Positions 9,411 to 19,016 of a stretch of DNA of 64,000 bases are shown piece after piece; positions within the stretch are counted from its first letter, which is position 1, and each line of letters opens with the position of its first letter. The DNA lies in assembly GCF_002352765.1 (NCBI RefSeq), contig NZ_KZ293963.1, forward strand, positions 642,368 to 706,367, read 5' to 3'. This DNA is from Alteribacter populi. Lineage in GTDB: Bacteria > Bacillota > Bacilli > Bacillales > Salisediminibacteriaceae. A program made the translations under genes and the position numbers. The notes beneath the pieces were generated by a model, which was not told the DNA's origin, made no database searches, and worked only from the letters and a program-made list of their open reading frames with translations.

Positions 9411-9746
9411 AAGTTTTCCATTATCTTAAGATGACGATCAAAATAGAATTAGTTCACGAAAACCCTATTTTCACTTTTCCTTTGTCAGGCATTGAAAAGT
9501 AAGAGAACAGGGTTATATTACATTTAAGTAGAACTTTAGATACATCTATTTAACTATGTATTAGGTCTTTATTATTGGAACTCAATATAAAAAGTGTTAC
9601 AAAATATCTATATCCATAATATTCTGATCATTTTGTTATTTTTTGTGTTAATTTAAAAGTATTCCAAAGAAAAGGAGGATTATGTCAGTTGAAGACTACA
9701 TAGTGTAGACTCAGAGAAAATTAATTAAAGAATGAAGGAGGAAAAA
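9411..9746. other. Intergenic region before subtilase gene, with a mini-ORF
   Basis: AT-rich leader. At 9682-9708 an ATG with a perfect AAAGGAGG in front opens an eight-codon frame (MSVEDYIV) that stops 38 nt before the subtilase start. No larger gene is present. Confidence 0.4.
9461..9514 (+). terminator. Imperfect hairpin after methyltransferase gene
   Basis: AACCCT pairs with AGGGTT and, inside, ACTTTTC with GAAAAGT. There is no clear T run, so termination is uncertain. Confidence 0.4.
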
Positions 9747-11078
9747 ATGAAAAAGTACTTTCTAATTTGGACACTTGTTATTGCATTAACCGTTACTAGT
9801 TTTGGAAACATTGCCATGGGCGAAGAAGAAGACAATGAATATTTGATTCTTTTTAACTCGAATAATATTAATCAGCAAACGCTAGCTGAGATTGTTGATG
9901 TTGGAGCTGAAGTTATAACGGAATCTTCGAATGTAGGGTTAGTCCAGGTAAAAGCATCTGGAGTGAACTTTAAAGATGAAGTAAAAAACATCAGAGGTGT
10001 TAGTCAAGTTGTCGAGGATGTTGAAATTCGCACGAACGAAGTAGCGATTGAACGAGATGAAGATGTTGTTCCTCAAGAGGCTGATAGTGAAGCCGATTTG
10101 TACGAAGAATTCCAATGGGACATTAAGCGTGTTACAGCTGATGGGAAGACCTGGGATATAAATAAAGGTGACCACTCAGTTGTTGTCGGGGTAATCGATA
10201 CTGGAGTAGACTTTACGCACCCAGACCTCGAGGATAACCTTTTATATGGCAAAGCCTTTTTTCCCGGCGCTGCTGAAGAGGATGCTTACCGAGATGCGGG
10301 TACACATGGTACTCATGTAGCTGGAAGTATTGCTGGAAACGGTAGAATACTAGGCGTAGGACCAGAGCTTGGGCTAGCTTCTTACCGGGTTGCTAATGAT
10401 CAAGGTCGTATGAATTGGGCAGGTATTCTTGATGCTATTACAACAGCTGCTGATGATGGAGTAGATGTAGCAAACCTTAGTCTTGGAACTTACAGTACGA
10501 TAACGGATGAGCAGCAGCGATTACTTCACCTTTCTTCTAAAAGAGCGGTTCAACATGCTCACCGTGAAGGAATGATAATCGTTGGTGCAAACGGAAATAA
10601 TGGTATGGATTTAGGAAAAGCAGTTGAAACAGAAAAGGGTGAGGGTAAGGTTTACGGCCCACTCTTTGATACGTTTACCGACATTCCTGGTGTCGTTAGT
10701 GTATCTTCATCCACAGATCGAGACACATTAGCATATTATTCAAATTACGGATCATCAAATGTTAATTTAGCTGCTCCTGGTGGAGATTATGGACCAAATT
10801 GGCCCAATCCAGATGAAGACCAATCATTATTAGAGCCTGAATCTCGCGCTTACAGTACGATACCAGTTGACCGCGGTTCGTATGGATGGGCGATGGGAAC
10901 AAGCATGGCTGCTCCTAAAGTAGCTGCCGCTGCGGCTCTCGTAAAAGCTGAGAATCCAAATTTCTCTCGCCCGCGAATCATTACGCATCTGCAACAAACA
11001 GCAGAAGACCTTGGAAAAAGAGGACATGACGAGTATTTCGGTCATGGATTAGTAGACACATACAACGCTCTAAAGTAA
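9747..11078 (+). CDS. Secreted subtilisin-like serine protease (S8)
   Basis: 443 residues. A signal peptide (Lys-rich start, hydrophobic core, end near residue 24) is followed by an acidic propeptide of about 90 residues. The S8 domain has Asp in VIDTGVDFTHP, His in GTHGTHVAGS and Ser in GTSMAAPKVA. A secreted protease made as a zymogen is expected. The mature sequence is acidic, as is common in salt-tolerant exoenzymes. Start at ATG 9747 follows AAGGAGG; the in-frame ATG at 9732 overlaps that site. Monocistronic. Confidence 0.93.
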   Translation: MKKYFLIWTLVIALTVTSFGNIAMGEEEDNEYLILFNSNNINQQTLAEIVDVGAEVITESSNVGLVQVKASGVNFKDEVKNIRGVSQVVEDVEIRTNEVAIERDEDVVPQEADSEADLYEEFQWDIKRVTADGKTWDINKGDHSVVVGVIDTGVDFTHPDLEDNLLYGKAFFPGAAEEDAYRDAGTHGTHVAGSIAGNGRILGVGPELGLASYRVANDQGRMNWAGILDAITTAADDGVDVANLSLGTYSTITDEQQRLLHLSSKRAVQHAHREGMIIVGANGNNGMDLGKAVETEKGEGKVYGPLFDTFTDIPGVVSVSSSTDRDTLAYYSNYGSSNVNLAAPGGDYGPNWPNPDEDQSLLEPESRAYSTIPVDRGSYGWAMGTSMAAPKVAAAAALVKAENPNFSRPRIITHLQQTAEDLGKRGHDEYFGHGLVDTYNALK

Positions 11079-11102
11079 AAATCAATTCCAAATTAATCAG
11101 GG

Positions 11103-11136
11103 AAAGCACTAACCGTGAGAAAGGTTAGTGCTTTTC
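11103..11136 (+). terminator. Intrinsic terminator of subtilase gene
   Basis: Eleven-bp stem AAGCACTAACC/GGTTAGTGCTT with a T tail. Confidence 0.88.
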
Positions 11137-11236
11137 GTTATTTAGAGAGACTCGTTTTGCATGAGCGAGTTGACGTAGGAATATGATTCATGACAGAGTA
11201 GTAGAAAATATCCTTTAATTTTAGGGAGGGAATTAC

Positions 11237-11728
11237 GTGAAAATTGTTGTTGTATCAGATACCCATATTCCTAAAAGAGCACAACGGCTTCCTTCACGCC
11301 TATTACATGAGTTAAGATCAGCTGACCAGATTATTCATGCTGGAGATTGGCAGTCACTTGAAGTCTATGAACAACTAAAACAATACGCACCAGTTAACGG
11401 AGTGTTCGGAAACACGGACAATGAGGATATAATAAGGGTCTTTCCAGATAAAAAGATCGTGAATGTCAACGGATTTAAAATTGGTATTATTCATGGTCAC
11501 GGAAAAAAAATGACGACGGTAAAGAGAGCCTTCACTGCATTCAACCAACCTATTGATTGCATCGTTTTCGGGCATTCGCATATTCCATACTTGAAATATA
11601 AAAATAAAACACTTATGTTTAATCCAGGGTCTGCCACTGACAAACGAAAAGCGCCTTTTTATTCATTTGGCATTTTAACAATGAGCGATGAGTTGCATGC
11701 ACAGCATATTTTTTTTAAGAGTAAATAA
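11237..11728 (+). CDS. YfcE/MJ0936-type metallophosphoesterase
   Basis: 163 residues, GTG start after GGGAGGGA. Compact calcineurin-like fold with SDTH, HAGDW, GNTDNE, HGH and GHSH, giving the full two-metal site. Relatives hydrolyse phosphodiesters in the cytoplasm; the natural substrate is not known. No signal peptide. Stands alone between two long non-coding stretches. Confidence 0.88.
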   Translation: MKIVVVSDTHIPKRAQRLPSRLLHELRSADQIIHAGDWQSLEVYEQLKQYAPVNGVFGNTDNEDIIRVFPDKKIVNVNGFKIGIIHGHGKKMTTVKRAFTAFNQPIDCIVFGHSHIPYLKYKNKTLMFNPGSATDKRKAPFYSFGILTMSDELHAQHIFFKSK

Positions 11729-12172
11729 AAAATGATGAATTCGCTTTTTATTCGCAGCACCCTGCTTTTTCCACAGAATATCTCTTCATCTGGCTACTAT
11801 TTTGTAGTGTATTTCTATTACCATCTATCACGGGCAATCACCTAGCCTTGCACAAATCATTCGAACCCTACTGAAATTTATCCCTTTTGAACTCTCTCAT
11901 TCTTTAGTCTATAAAATGAATTCTGATCGGTGAGAATCGCATTAACCAATAAATATTATCTGTTTGATAGCTTCACTTACTTAATGATCTGCACTTATAT
12001 TTTCACAACGTTATTTAAAAGGGGAGTGAAAACCTCAGTTATTCGAAACTAGGGATCGGTTTTCCTAATTGTTACAATCGAGTTCCATAATTTTTTTCAG
12101 CACGAACCTTAGTAATCATGATACTATGTAACAATGCAAATGATAAACGATGAGGATTAAGAAGGTGTAGTT
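11729..12172. other. Intergenic region, nothing recognised
   Basis: 444 bp of AT-rich sequence between two same-strand genes. No open frame of coding quality, no clear terminator and no convincing promoter were seen. Confidence 0.4.
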
Positions 12173-12811
12173 ATGAAAAATGGACTAATTATTGGTACGT
12201 TTTACTTAGTAGGCTTAATTTTCTTAACTTTTGGTATCAGCATGATGATTCTGGCAAACCTTGGAGCAGGACCATGGGACGCTATGTATGTAGCATTATC
12301 TAACAATCTTGGTTTAACTGTCGGAAGTTGGGTTTTTATTACCGGAATTTTCCTTATCTTACTTAACGGATATTTGCTCAAAAAAATGCCCGATTTCTCA
12401 GCACTAATTACGATGTTTATCATTGGCTCATTCATGGATATTTGGCTGGAGGTTATTTTCCCGGAGTTAGCTGTGACATTGTTGTCAGTCAGAGTAGTCA
12501 TGCTTGTGGGTGGCATTGTATCAATTGCCGTTGGCGTTTCCTTTTATCTTCAATCGAACTTTGCAAGAAACCCAATCGACAACCTTATGATGGCTTTCCA
12601 TTACCTCACTGGAAAAAGTTTATCTTTTTCTAAAACTGCGATTGAAGTAACGGTATTAATCATTGCCTTTATCATCGGTGGGCCAATCGGAGTAGGGACC
12701 ATCATTGTTGCTTTTGGCATCGGTCCGCTTATACAGGCGTTTTATAAGCCTGTCACAAAGTTTAGATCTAGTATTTTGCTAAATAAGAATTTGACTGAGA
12801 ATGTCGAGTAA
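12173..12811 (+). CDS. YczE/YyaS/YitT-type integral membrane protein
   Basis: 212 residues with five to six membrane segments. The N-terminus contains NLGAGPWDAM, a signature of the YczE group, repeated as FARNPIDNLM in the second half, which suggests an internal duplication. Function is not established for most members; B. subtilis YczE lies next to the sfp/surfactin region. ATG start with GAAGG upstream. Monocistronic. Confidence 0.75.
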   Translation: MKNGLIIGTFYLVGLIFLTFGISMMILANLGAGPWDAMYVALSNNLGLTVGSWVFITGIFLILLNGYLLKKMPDFSALITMFIIGSFMDIWLEVIFPELAVTLLSVRVVMLVGGIVSIAVGVSFYLQSNFARNPIDNLMMAFHYLTGKSLSFSKTAIEVTVLIIAFIIGGPIGVGTIIVAFGIGPLIQAFYKPVTKFRSSILLNKNLTENVE

Positions 12812-12856
12812 AAGCATGCTTAACCTTTTAAACATCTTCTATAACTATTAACGAAC

Positions 12857-12899
12857 GACCCCACTTAATTGTTAAGCGTCTTTAGGTGAGGGTTTTTTT
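12857..12899 (+). terminator. Weak intrinsic terminator
   Basis: CCCCAC and GGTGAGGG can pair imperfectly around an A/T-rich loop, followed by seven T. Confidence 0.45.
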
Positions 12900-13139
12900 G
12901 ACGATTTGCATATATAAACATTACCTTCACTTCTGAAGATGTTCCCCTAACTTACAACCCTTTACCTTCCCATAAAGAAAACTAGCTTTCGACTTAAAAG
13001 TACCTTTTCCGATAGATTAATAATTGATATGTTTGATAAATAACAGGATAATAGAAACTATAGGTAGGTTAAACGAACGTAGAAAAACGAAGAAGAAAAT
13101 CGACATAATTACACACAGCATTAAAAGGAGGAGAGAACA
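12900..13139. other. Rest of the yczE-yhaO gap, no gene seen
   Basis: AT-rich sequence ending in AAAGGAGGAGAG, the ribosome binding site of the yhaO-like gene. No other feature was recognised. Confidence 0.35.
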
Positions 13140-14417
13140 TTGTCATTCACATTTATTCATGCGGCAGATATACATCTTGATAGTCCTTTAAGGGGTCTTG
13201 AAAAGTACGAAGGCGCTCCCGTTGAGAGAATCCGAAATGCAACCCGTGATGCTTTTCGCAATTTGGTAGACCTGGCGATTGATAAAAAGGTATCGTTTCT
13301 GGTGATTTCCGGAGATTTATACGATGGCGATTGGAAGGATTATAATACAGGTTTATATTTTGTCAGCCAGATGAGCCGCCTGCAAAAAGAAGGAATTGAC
13401 GTCTACTTAATTCGTGGCAATCATGACGCTGCTAGCTTAATTACAAGAGAATTGAAGCTTCCCTCCAATGTTGTTGAATTCTCCGTGGAACAACCTGCTA
13501 CTGAAACGATCGAAGAGTTAAAGGTAGCGATCCACGGTCAAGGGTTTGAATCGAGGTCTGTGACAGAAAATCTTGTAAAAGCATATCCCAAAAGGAAAGA
13601 GGGGTACCTTAACATCGGGATGTTACACACAAGTGCCACTGGTAGAGAAGACCATGAAAATTATGCACCGTGCCAGATTAAAGATTTACAGGACAAAGAA
13701 TATGACTATTGGGCACTAGGTCACATTCATTTGCGGGAGGTCTTGCAAAAAAAAGATCCTGTCATTCTCTTTCCCGGTAATATTCAAGGGAGACATGTTC
13801 GTGAATCGGGCGATAAAGGATGTACGTTGGTTCGAGTAAACAATGGCCAAATTGATTCTTATGAACACCATACACTTGATGTCTTGAGATGGGAAACATT
13901 TGAAGTGGATGTAACAGATGCTGAATCAACCGAAGAAGTTATTGAACAAACTCGAACACGTTTAGAAGACTCGTATCAAAAAAATGAAGGTAGATTTCTA
14001 GCTGTACGCATTCGAGTACAAGGTGCCACAAACATTCATCAGAAACTCATTGTTGAAAAGGACCATGTCATCAATAATTTGCGTTCCATGGCACTAGAAG
14101 TTGGCTATGGCGATGTATGGATTGAAAAAGTAAAAATTGAAACAACACGCCTGATGAACATTAATGAGCTCAAGGAACGCCATACTCCGATTGCAACGAT
14201 TTTAGAGTATTTTGACACGATGGTAGAAGATGAGGATACGTTAGCATTTCTATTAAAGGAGCTAAAAGACCTTCAGAACGCGTTGCCGTTTGAAGTAAAA
14301 AGCGGAGACGAAGGATTTGATTTTACAAACACTGAGCTTATTACACAAAAGATAGACGAAGTAGAAGATTTATTACTTCATCATTTAACAAGGAAGACAG
14401 GGGTGGGATCGTCATGA
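13140..14417 (+). CDS. yhaO: DNA repair phosphoesterase YhaO (SbcD/Mre11-like)
   Basis: 425 residues, near the length of B. subtilis YhaO. Mre11-type nuclease motifs are HAADIHLDSP, ISGDLYDG, RGNHDA, HTS and GHIH, giving the metal-binding residues for 3'-5' exonuclease and endonuclease chemistry. It should work with the ATPase encoded directly downstream in processing DNA ends. TTG start 8 nt after AAAGGAGGAG. The stop overlaps the next start by 4 nt (ATGA), so the two are translationally coupled. Confidence 0.92.
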   Translation: MSFTFIHAADIHLDSPLRGLEKYEGAPVERIRNATRDAFRNLVDLAIDKKVSFLVISGDLYDGDWKDYNTGLYFVSQMSRLQKEGIDVYLIRGNHDAASLITRELKLPSNVVEFSVEQPATETIEELKVAIHGQGFESRSVTENLVKAYPKRKEGYLNIGMLHTSATGREDHENYAPCQIKDLQDKEYDYWALGHIHLREVLQKKDPVILFPGNIQGRHVRESGDKGCTLVRVNNGQIDSYEHHTLDVLRWETFEVDVTDAESTEEVIEQTRTRLEDSYQKNEGRFLAVRIRVQGATNIHQKLIVEKDHVINNLRSMALEVGYGDVWIEKVKIETTRLMNINELKERHTPIATILEYFDTMVEDEDTLAFLLKELKDLQNALPFEVKSGDEGFDFTNTELITQKIDEVEDLLLHHLTRKTGVGSS

Positions 14418-17400
14418 GATTTGACTATTTAAATTTACGAGCATTTGGTCATTTCACAGATTATGAAGTGCTTTTTAAAGAAGACAAAAACTTTCATTTA
14501 CTATATGGTCCGAATGAAGCCGGAAAAAGTACGATTCTCCGCTCCGTTGTAAACTTCTTGTACGGTTTCCCACAACAAACTGCAGATTCATTTCTCCATA
14601 GTAATCAAAAATTGCGGATTGAAGGGCAATTGAAAAAAACAAACGGTGAAACGTTACAATACATCAGACGAAAAGGCCGGAAAAATACAGTCCTAGACAT
14701 TGATAACAATGCCATTAATGAAAAAGAGGTCAATTCCTTTTTAAATGGTATTTCAGAAGAACACTTCATTAATATGTTTGCCCTCGATCACATCCGATTA
14801 CGAGAAGGCGGGGAAAGCTTGCTACAAAATGATGGAAATGCGGGTGAAAGCTTATTTTCTGCGGCTTCAGGAATTAGTATATTACGACACGTATTAGAAG
14901 AGTTAGATGGTAAAGCTCGCAGCCTTTATTTAAAAGGAGGTTCGCGGACAATCAATCAGGCGATTAAGCAGGAAAAAGAAAAAACAAAAGAGATTGCTAC
15001 TAATCAGCTGAAAATTCAAGAATGGCAAGAGCTGGAACGGACCTATTTTGCTGGAAAAAAAGAAATTGAAACCCTATTAGCAGATATTAAACAGATAAGC
15101 AGCGAAGAACAGAAGTATCATCGATTAAAACAAACATTACCAAAAATAGCTTTACGCAAAGAATTGATAGAAAAACGTGATGCACTAGGTTTTGTTCCTA
15201 ATCTTCCTGAAAATGGAGAAGAAGATCGTAAAGAATGCCAGCAACAAATTGCAGCTGCTAATAAATCGAAAGAAAAAGCTGAAATAAATCGGAAAGAGTT
15301 TGAGAACCAATTAAATAGTATTTCTATTCCGAAAGGTATCCTCAATCAGGCAGCAGAAATTGAATCGCTCTATCGAGAAATAGATAGCTACAAAAAGGAT
15401 GTGAAACAACTTCCCGAATTAGAAGGGAAACGTAAACAGCTAGAAGAGAGGGTTCTTTCCACGCTAAAAGAGATTGATGCTAGTAACCAAGACGTATCGA
15501 ATGTAGAGGGTTATCGGCTCTCTGTAGAAAAAAAGAAAACCATTCGTGAGCTATGTGACCAAAAACCATTATTAGACAAGGACGTAACAACGGCTACAAA
15601 CGACTTTGCAGAGATCGAAACGACTATAAAGAAGCAAACGAAGGAACTAAATGAGGTTGGTGAAGTCCCTGATATTGAAGAACTTGAATACGTCATCAAT
15701 ATGGTTAAAAGTGAAGGGAAAATTGAAGGTAGCCTTAAAGAAAAACAAGCAGCAGTAAAGCAAATGAAAAAAGAATTGGAAGATGCCATTCACTCCCTTC
15801 CATTATGGGAAGGAACAAGCGATGAGCTGCTTCAAGTCGAAGTGCCTAATTTAACTGAAACCGTTAAAAAATATCAAAAACAACGACAGAACCATGCAAT
15901 CGAACTTCAAAAAGCAAAAGAGAAGATCGATGAAGAAAACTTGTTTATTGAAGCAAATGAAAAACGGATACGTGATCTAGAATCTCTTGCTGATATACCT
16001 ACAGAAGATATGTTAGCACAACTACGGAACCATCGTGATTCAGGTTGGTTGTTAATTCGCAAAAAACTTAATAATGATCCACTAGACGATTCAAAACTTG
16101 AAAAATTCACCAATGATCTTCCAGTTGATATGGTTTTTGAAAATAGTATCCGTAAAACAGACGACGTAGCCGACCGAATGCGCAGAGAAGCAGAAAAGCT
16201 CGGTGAAAAAAATAAACTCCTCTCTGATATCGAAATGAGTAAGAAAAAAATCAAGACTTTGACAGAAGACATGAATCAAATAGAGAAAAACATTAATCAG
16301 TGGGAAAATGAATGGAAGAGTCTCTGGAAACCGGCAGAAATTGAACCATTAACACCTGATGAAATGTTGGAGTGGTTGGAAAGATATGAAAACATTCTTA
16401 CTCTCCATCACAACTTAGAGACCACTCTATCCCAACTAAACGAACTTGAAGAAAAGCACAATGAACTTAAACTTTCACTTGAAACAACATTAACAGCGCT
16501 AGAGCCATTAAAGAATGGATTAACACTCGAAGCATTACTAAACAAGGCTGAAAACACGAGTAAACGCTTGACAGACCAGCTTCATGAACGTAACACTCTC
16601 CTTGTAACGATTACAAGTTTACAAGAAAAGCTCGAAACAGCCCAGATAAATAAACAAAAGGCACTACGCGAAAGTGGAGAATGGGTGACTGCATGGAAAA
16701 CAGTGTTAAACGAACTTCCCGTGTCAGCAGAGACGAGTTCTACTGTCGTAAAAGAGCTGCTTGATACGTATGATTCTTGTGTTTATAGTTTCGATGAATG
16801 TAAACAGGTAGAAAAAAATATCGAATCTATTCAAAGTCGGATCTATGGCTTTGAAGAAAGGGTTAAATCTCTCAAGCAAAATCTTGTAACGGATTTCATT
16901 GAAAACACCATGGATATTGCTGTAAAGGACATTTATGAGGCTCTTCAAAAAGCTGGTAAGGATCAAGGAACGATTGAAAACATCGAGCAACAAATCAAAA
17001 GGGAAGAACGTGATAAGGAAAAATCTGAAAGAGAGATTAACGAGGCGAACCTTTACCTCGAAAAGCTAATTGCCCAAGCGGAATGCACGACGTTAGAAGA
17101 GTTAGAAGAAATTGAAGTCACGTTCAAACAAAAGATGGATTACACAGGGAAAATTGAAGAACTTGAAGAACAGCTGGTTGAGCTTGGAAATGGTCAAACC
17201 CTCCATGAACTTTTTGAGGAAGCAGAGGAAGTTGAAACAGACGCTATTGAGATCGAGTTAAAAGAGTTGACCCGGAAACGGAACGACTTAGATCAAACAA
17301 GGTCGCAATTGGAACAAGCGCATGGCGTCGTAAAAAAAGAGTACAATGAAAAAATTGCAGGAGCTAATGACGCATCTGTTCAAGCAGAAGAAGAGAAGCA

Positions 17401-17941
17401 AAGCATTTTAGCAAAAATATCGAACGACACGGATCAGTACATTACTCACAAACTCGCATCATTATTGTTAAAGAAAGGCATCGAGTTTTATCGTGAAAAA
17501 AATCAAAGCCCCATTATTCAGCGTGCGAGTGAGATCTTTAATCGACTTACTTTGGGATCCTTTGAGGGCATCACCGTTGAGTTCGATGCTAAAGATGAAC
17601 CCGTAATTATGGGTGTCCGAAATCACGATGAGAAGGTAGACATTTCAGGGATGAGTGACGGAACAACGGACCAACTCTATCTATCACTCCGGATTGCCAG
17701 TATTGAAAAGTATGTGAAAGAAAACGAGCCGATGCCCTTTATCGTCGATGATATTCTGGTCCACTTTGATGATGAGCGTTCAAAAGAAACACTAAAAGTA
17801 CTGCTTGAATTATCAAAGATTACTCAAGTGATTTTCTTTACTCACCATTACCGGTTAGCAGGGCTCATGAGTGAAGTAGCATCAGATATGGCCTATCAAT
17901 TAGAAAAGATTGGTGAAAATGAATTAGTAGAAGTTTATTAA
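14414..17941 (+). CDS. yhaN: SMC-like ATPase YhaN (SbcC/Rad50-type)
   Basis: 1175 residues, longer than B. subtilis YhaN (about 960). The N-terminus has Walker A GPNEAGKST. A very long coiled coil fills the middle, rich in Glu/Lys/Leu with two arms around a hinge. The C-terminus has the signature-like region DISGMSDGTTDQLYLSLR and Walker B PFIVDDILVHFDD. It is the ATPase partner of YhaO, holding and opening DNA ends. The extra length is in the coiled coil. In B. subtilis yhaM, an exoribonuclease gene, follows; it is absent here. Confidence 0.92.
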   Translation: MRFDYLNLRAFGHFTDYEVLFKEDKNFHLLYGPNEAGKSTILRSVVNFLYGFPQQTADSFLHSNQKLRIEGQLKKTNGETLQYIRRKGRKNTVLDIDNNAINEKEVNSFLNGISEEHFINMFALDHIRLREGGESLLQNDGNAGESLFSAASGISILRHVLEELDGKARSLYLKGGSRTINQAIKQEKEKTKEIATNQLKIQEWQELERTYFAGKKEIETLLADIKQISSEEQKYHRLKQTLPKIALRKELIEKRDALGFVPNLPENGEEDRKECQQQIAAANKSKEKAEINRKEFENQLNSISIPKGILNQAAEIESLYREIDSYKKDVKQLPELEGKRKQLEERVLSTLKEIDASNQDVSNVEGYRLSVEKKKTIRELCDQKPLLDKDVTTATNDFAEIETTIKKQTKELNEVGEVPDIEELEYVINMVKSEGKIEGSLKEKQAAVKQMKKELEDAIHSLPLWEGTSDELLQVEVPNLTETVKKYQKQRQNHAIELQKAKEKIDEENLFIEANEKRIRDLESLADIPTEDMLAQLRNHRDSGWLLIRKKLNNDPLDDSKLEKFTNDLPVDMVFENSIRKTDDVADRMRREAEKLGEKNKLLSDIEMSKKKIKTLTEDMNQIEKNINQWENEWKSLWKPAEIEPLTPDEMLEWLERYENILTLHHNLETTLSQLNELEEKHNELKLSLETTLTALEPLKNGLTLEALLNKAENTSKRLTDQLHERNTLLVTITSLQEKLETAQINKQKALRESGEWVTAWKTVLNELPVSAETSSTVVKELLDTYDSCVYSFDECKQVEKNIESIQSRIYGFEERVKSLKQNLVTDFIENTMDIAVKDIYEALQKAGKDQGTIENIEQQIKREERDKEKSEREINEANLYLEKLIAQAECTTLEELEEIEVTFKQKMDYTGKIEELEEQLVELGNGQTLHELFEEAEEVETDAIEIELKELTRKRNDLDQTRSQLEQAHGVVKKEYNEKIAGANDASVQAEEEKQSILAKISNDTDQYITHKLASLLLKKGIEFYREKNQSPIIQRASEIFNRLTLGSFEGITVEFDAKDEPVIMGVRNHDEKVDISGMSDGTTDQLYLSLRIASIEKYVKENEPMPFIVDDILVHFDDERSKETLKVLLELSKITQVIFFTHHYRLAGLMSEVASDMAYQLEKIGENELVEVY

Positions 17942-18009
17942 ATGAGACAAGTTTTCCCCTCTTTGTACGTATAGATAAAGAATAACAACAAGTACGAAGG
18001 AGGGGCATG

Positions 18010-18462
18010 ATGAAATTTGTACTCATAAAAAAGAAGTGGATTATCTTTCCTATTCTTTGTCTCGGAATTGCTTTTGTCTGGTTTATGTTGACGCCATCCG
18101 CTATTGAGACAGGAGGTCAATTGACATCTCAAGCGGATGAGAATGAGTTCACCATAAATATGGTTACGGGTGAATTTAAATCGGAGACTGAAGATGGAGA
18201 GGAAATCGAATCATACAGGTGGGATCCAGGGACGATCGTCATTCCTAAAGGTGAGCCTGTTAAACTAAGTATTTACGGAGTTAATGGAAAAGAACATCCG
18301 TTTATTATTGAAGGAACAGATATCACAGGTACGGTTAAAAAAGGCGAAGAAACGTTATTAAATTTGCAATTTAACGAGGCAGGTATTTATCGCCTAATAT
18401 GTACTACACACGAATCAATTGATAAAAACGGACCGATGATTGCTTATCTTGTGGTGGAATAG
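18010..18462 (+). CDS. Membrane-anchored cupredoxin-domain protein
   Basis: About 150 residues: a basic start, one membrane anchor (about residues 10-27), then a cupredoxin beta-barrel outside the membrane. Probable copper ligands are His in KEHPF, Cys in LICTTH, the following His, and Met in GPMIAY, the usual His-Cys-His-Met type-1 pattern. A role in extracytoplasmic electron transfer or copper handling is inferred. Start at 18010 (or the adjacent ATG 18007), just after AAGGAGGGG. Ends at a strong terminator. Confidence 0.75.
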   Translation: MKFVLIKKKWIIFPILCLGIAFVWFMLTPSAIETGGQLTSQADENEFTINMVTGEFKSETEDGEEIESYRWDPGTIVIPKGEPVKLSIYGVNGKEHPFIIEGTDITGTVKKGEETLLNLQFNEAGIYRLICTTHESIDKNGPMIAYLVVE

Positions 18463-18469
18463 TGCGATT

Positions 18470-18510
18470 GCAAAAGTACCTACAGAGATTCTGTAGGTAC
18501 TTTTGCATTT
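18470..18510 (+). terminator. Strong intrinsic terminator
   Basis: Sixteen-bp perfect stem (GCAAAAGTACCTACAG and its complement) with a 5-nt loop, 8 nt after the cupredoxin stop. Confidence 0.9.
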
Positions 18511-18569
18511 AGTTTAGGTATTTCGGGAAAAGTAAGAAACGTATGAATAGAAGCAGGAGGTAAAAACAT

Positions 18570-18929
18570 ATGAGTCAACAAATGGAACAGGTCTCTGAAT
18601 GGCTGGAGCAACTTAAAGGACAGAGTTTACTTATTTATAAAGAGGAAATTGCCACGGGCAAACAAGAAGTTATGGACATTGATCAGGTCAGCTTTAAATT
18701 GGATTCTGTCAGCTTTAATAGGAATCGCCATGCTAATATCGATGATTATTTAGCTTTCAAGGAGATTGTCTTGTATGGTCAAGGGACAATTCAAACTGAT
18801 CAAGGGGAATCAGGCTTGCCGGAAAGGGCTTATGAGATCCCATTAACCGGGGATTTCAAAACCGAAAAGAATGCCGACAACATGAGAGTCGAAACAGATC
18901 AAGCAATCTATACTATTTCCGTCCAATAA
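18570..18929 (+). CDS. Hypothetical protein, 119 residues
   Basis: Not recognised. ATG start after GCAGGAGG at good spacing. The protein is soluble and acidic, with no signal peptide, cysteine or membrane segment. Alternating hydrophobic and polar residues in the second half suggest a beta-rich fold. It faces the convergent serine hydrolase gene, with a shared hairpin between them. Confidence 0.65.
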   Translation: MSQQMEQVSEWLEQLKGQSLLIYKEEIATGKQEVMDIDQVSFKLDSVSFNRNRHANIDDYLAFKEIVLYGQGTIQTDQGESGLPERAYEIPLTGDFKTEKNADNMRVETDQAIYTISVQ

Positions 18930-18946
18930 TATTAGCTTGAATCAGA

Positions 18947-18981
18947 TTACCGATGGCAAATAAAAGAAATGCTGTCGGTAA
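18947..18981. terminator. Bidirectional hairpin between convergent genes
   Basis: Twelve-bp stem TTACCGATGGCA/TGCTGTCGGTAA with two G-T pairs lies between genes ending at 18929 (+) and 19017 (-). Confidence 0.55.
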
Positions 18982-19016
18982 GAAAAGAAGTGTTTTGAAT
19001 AACTTAACCCAAACTC

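Noticed and set aside
15118..16993. Several Ser/Phe-rich minus-strand ORFs within yhaN
   Set aside because: Antisense of the Glu/Lys-rich coiled coil, a common source of false open frames.
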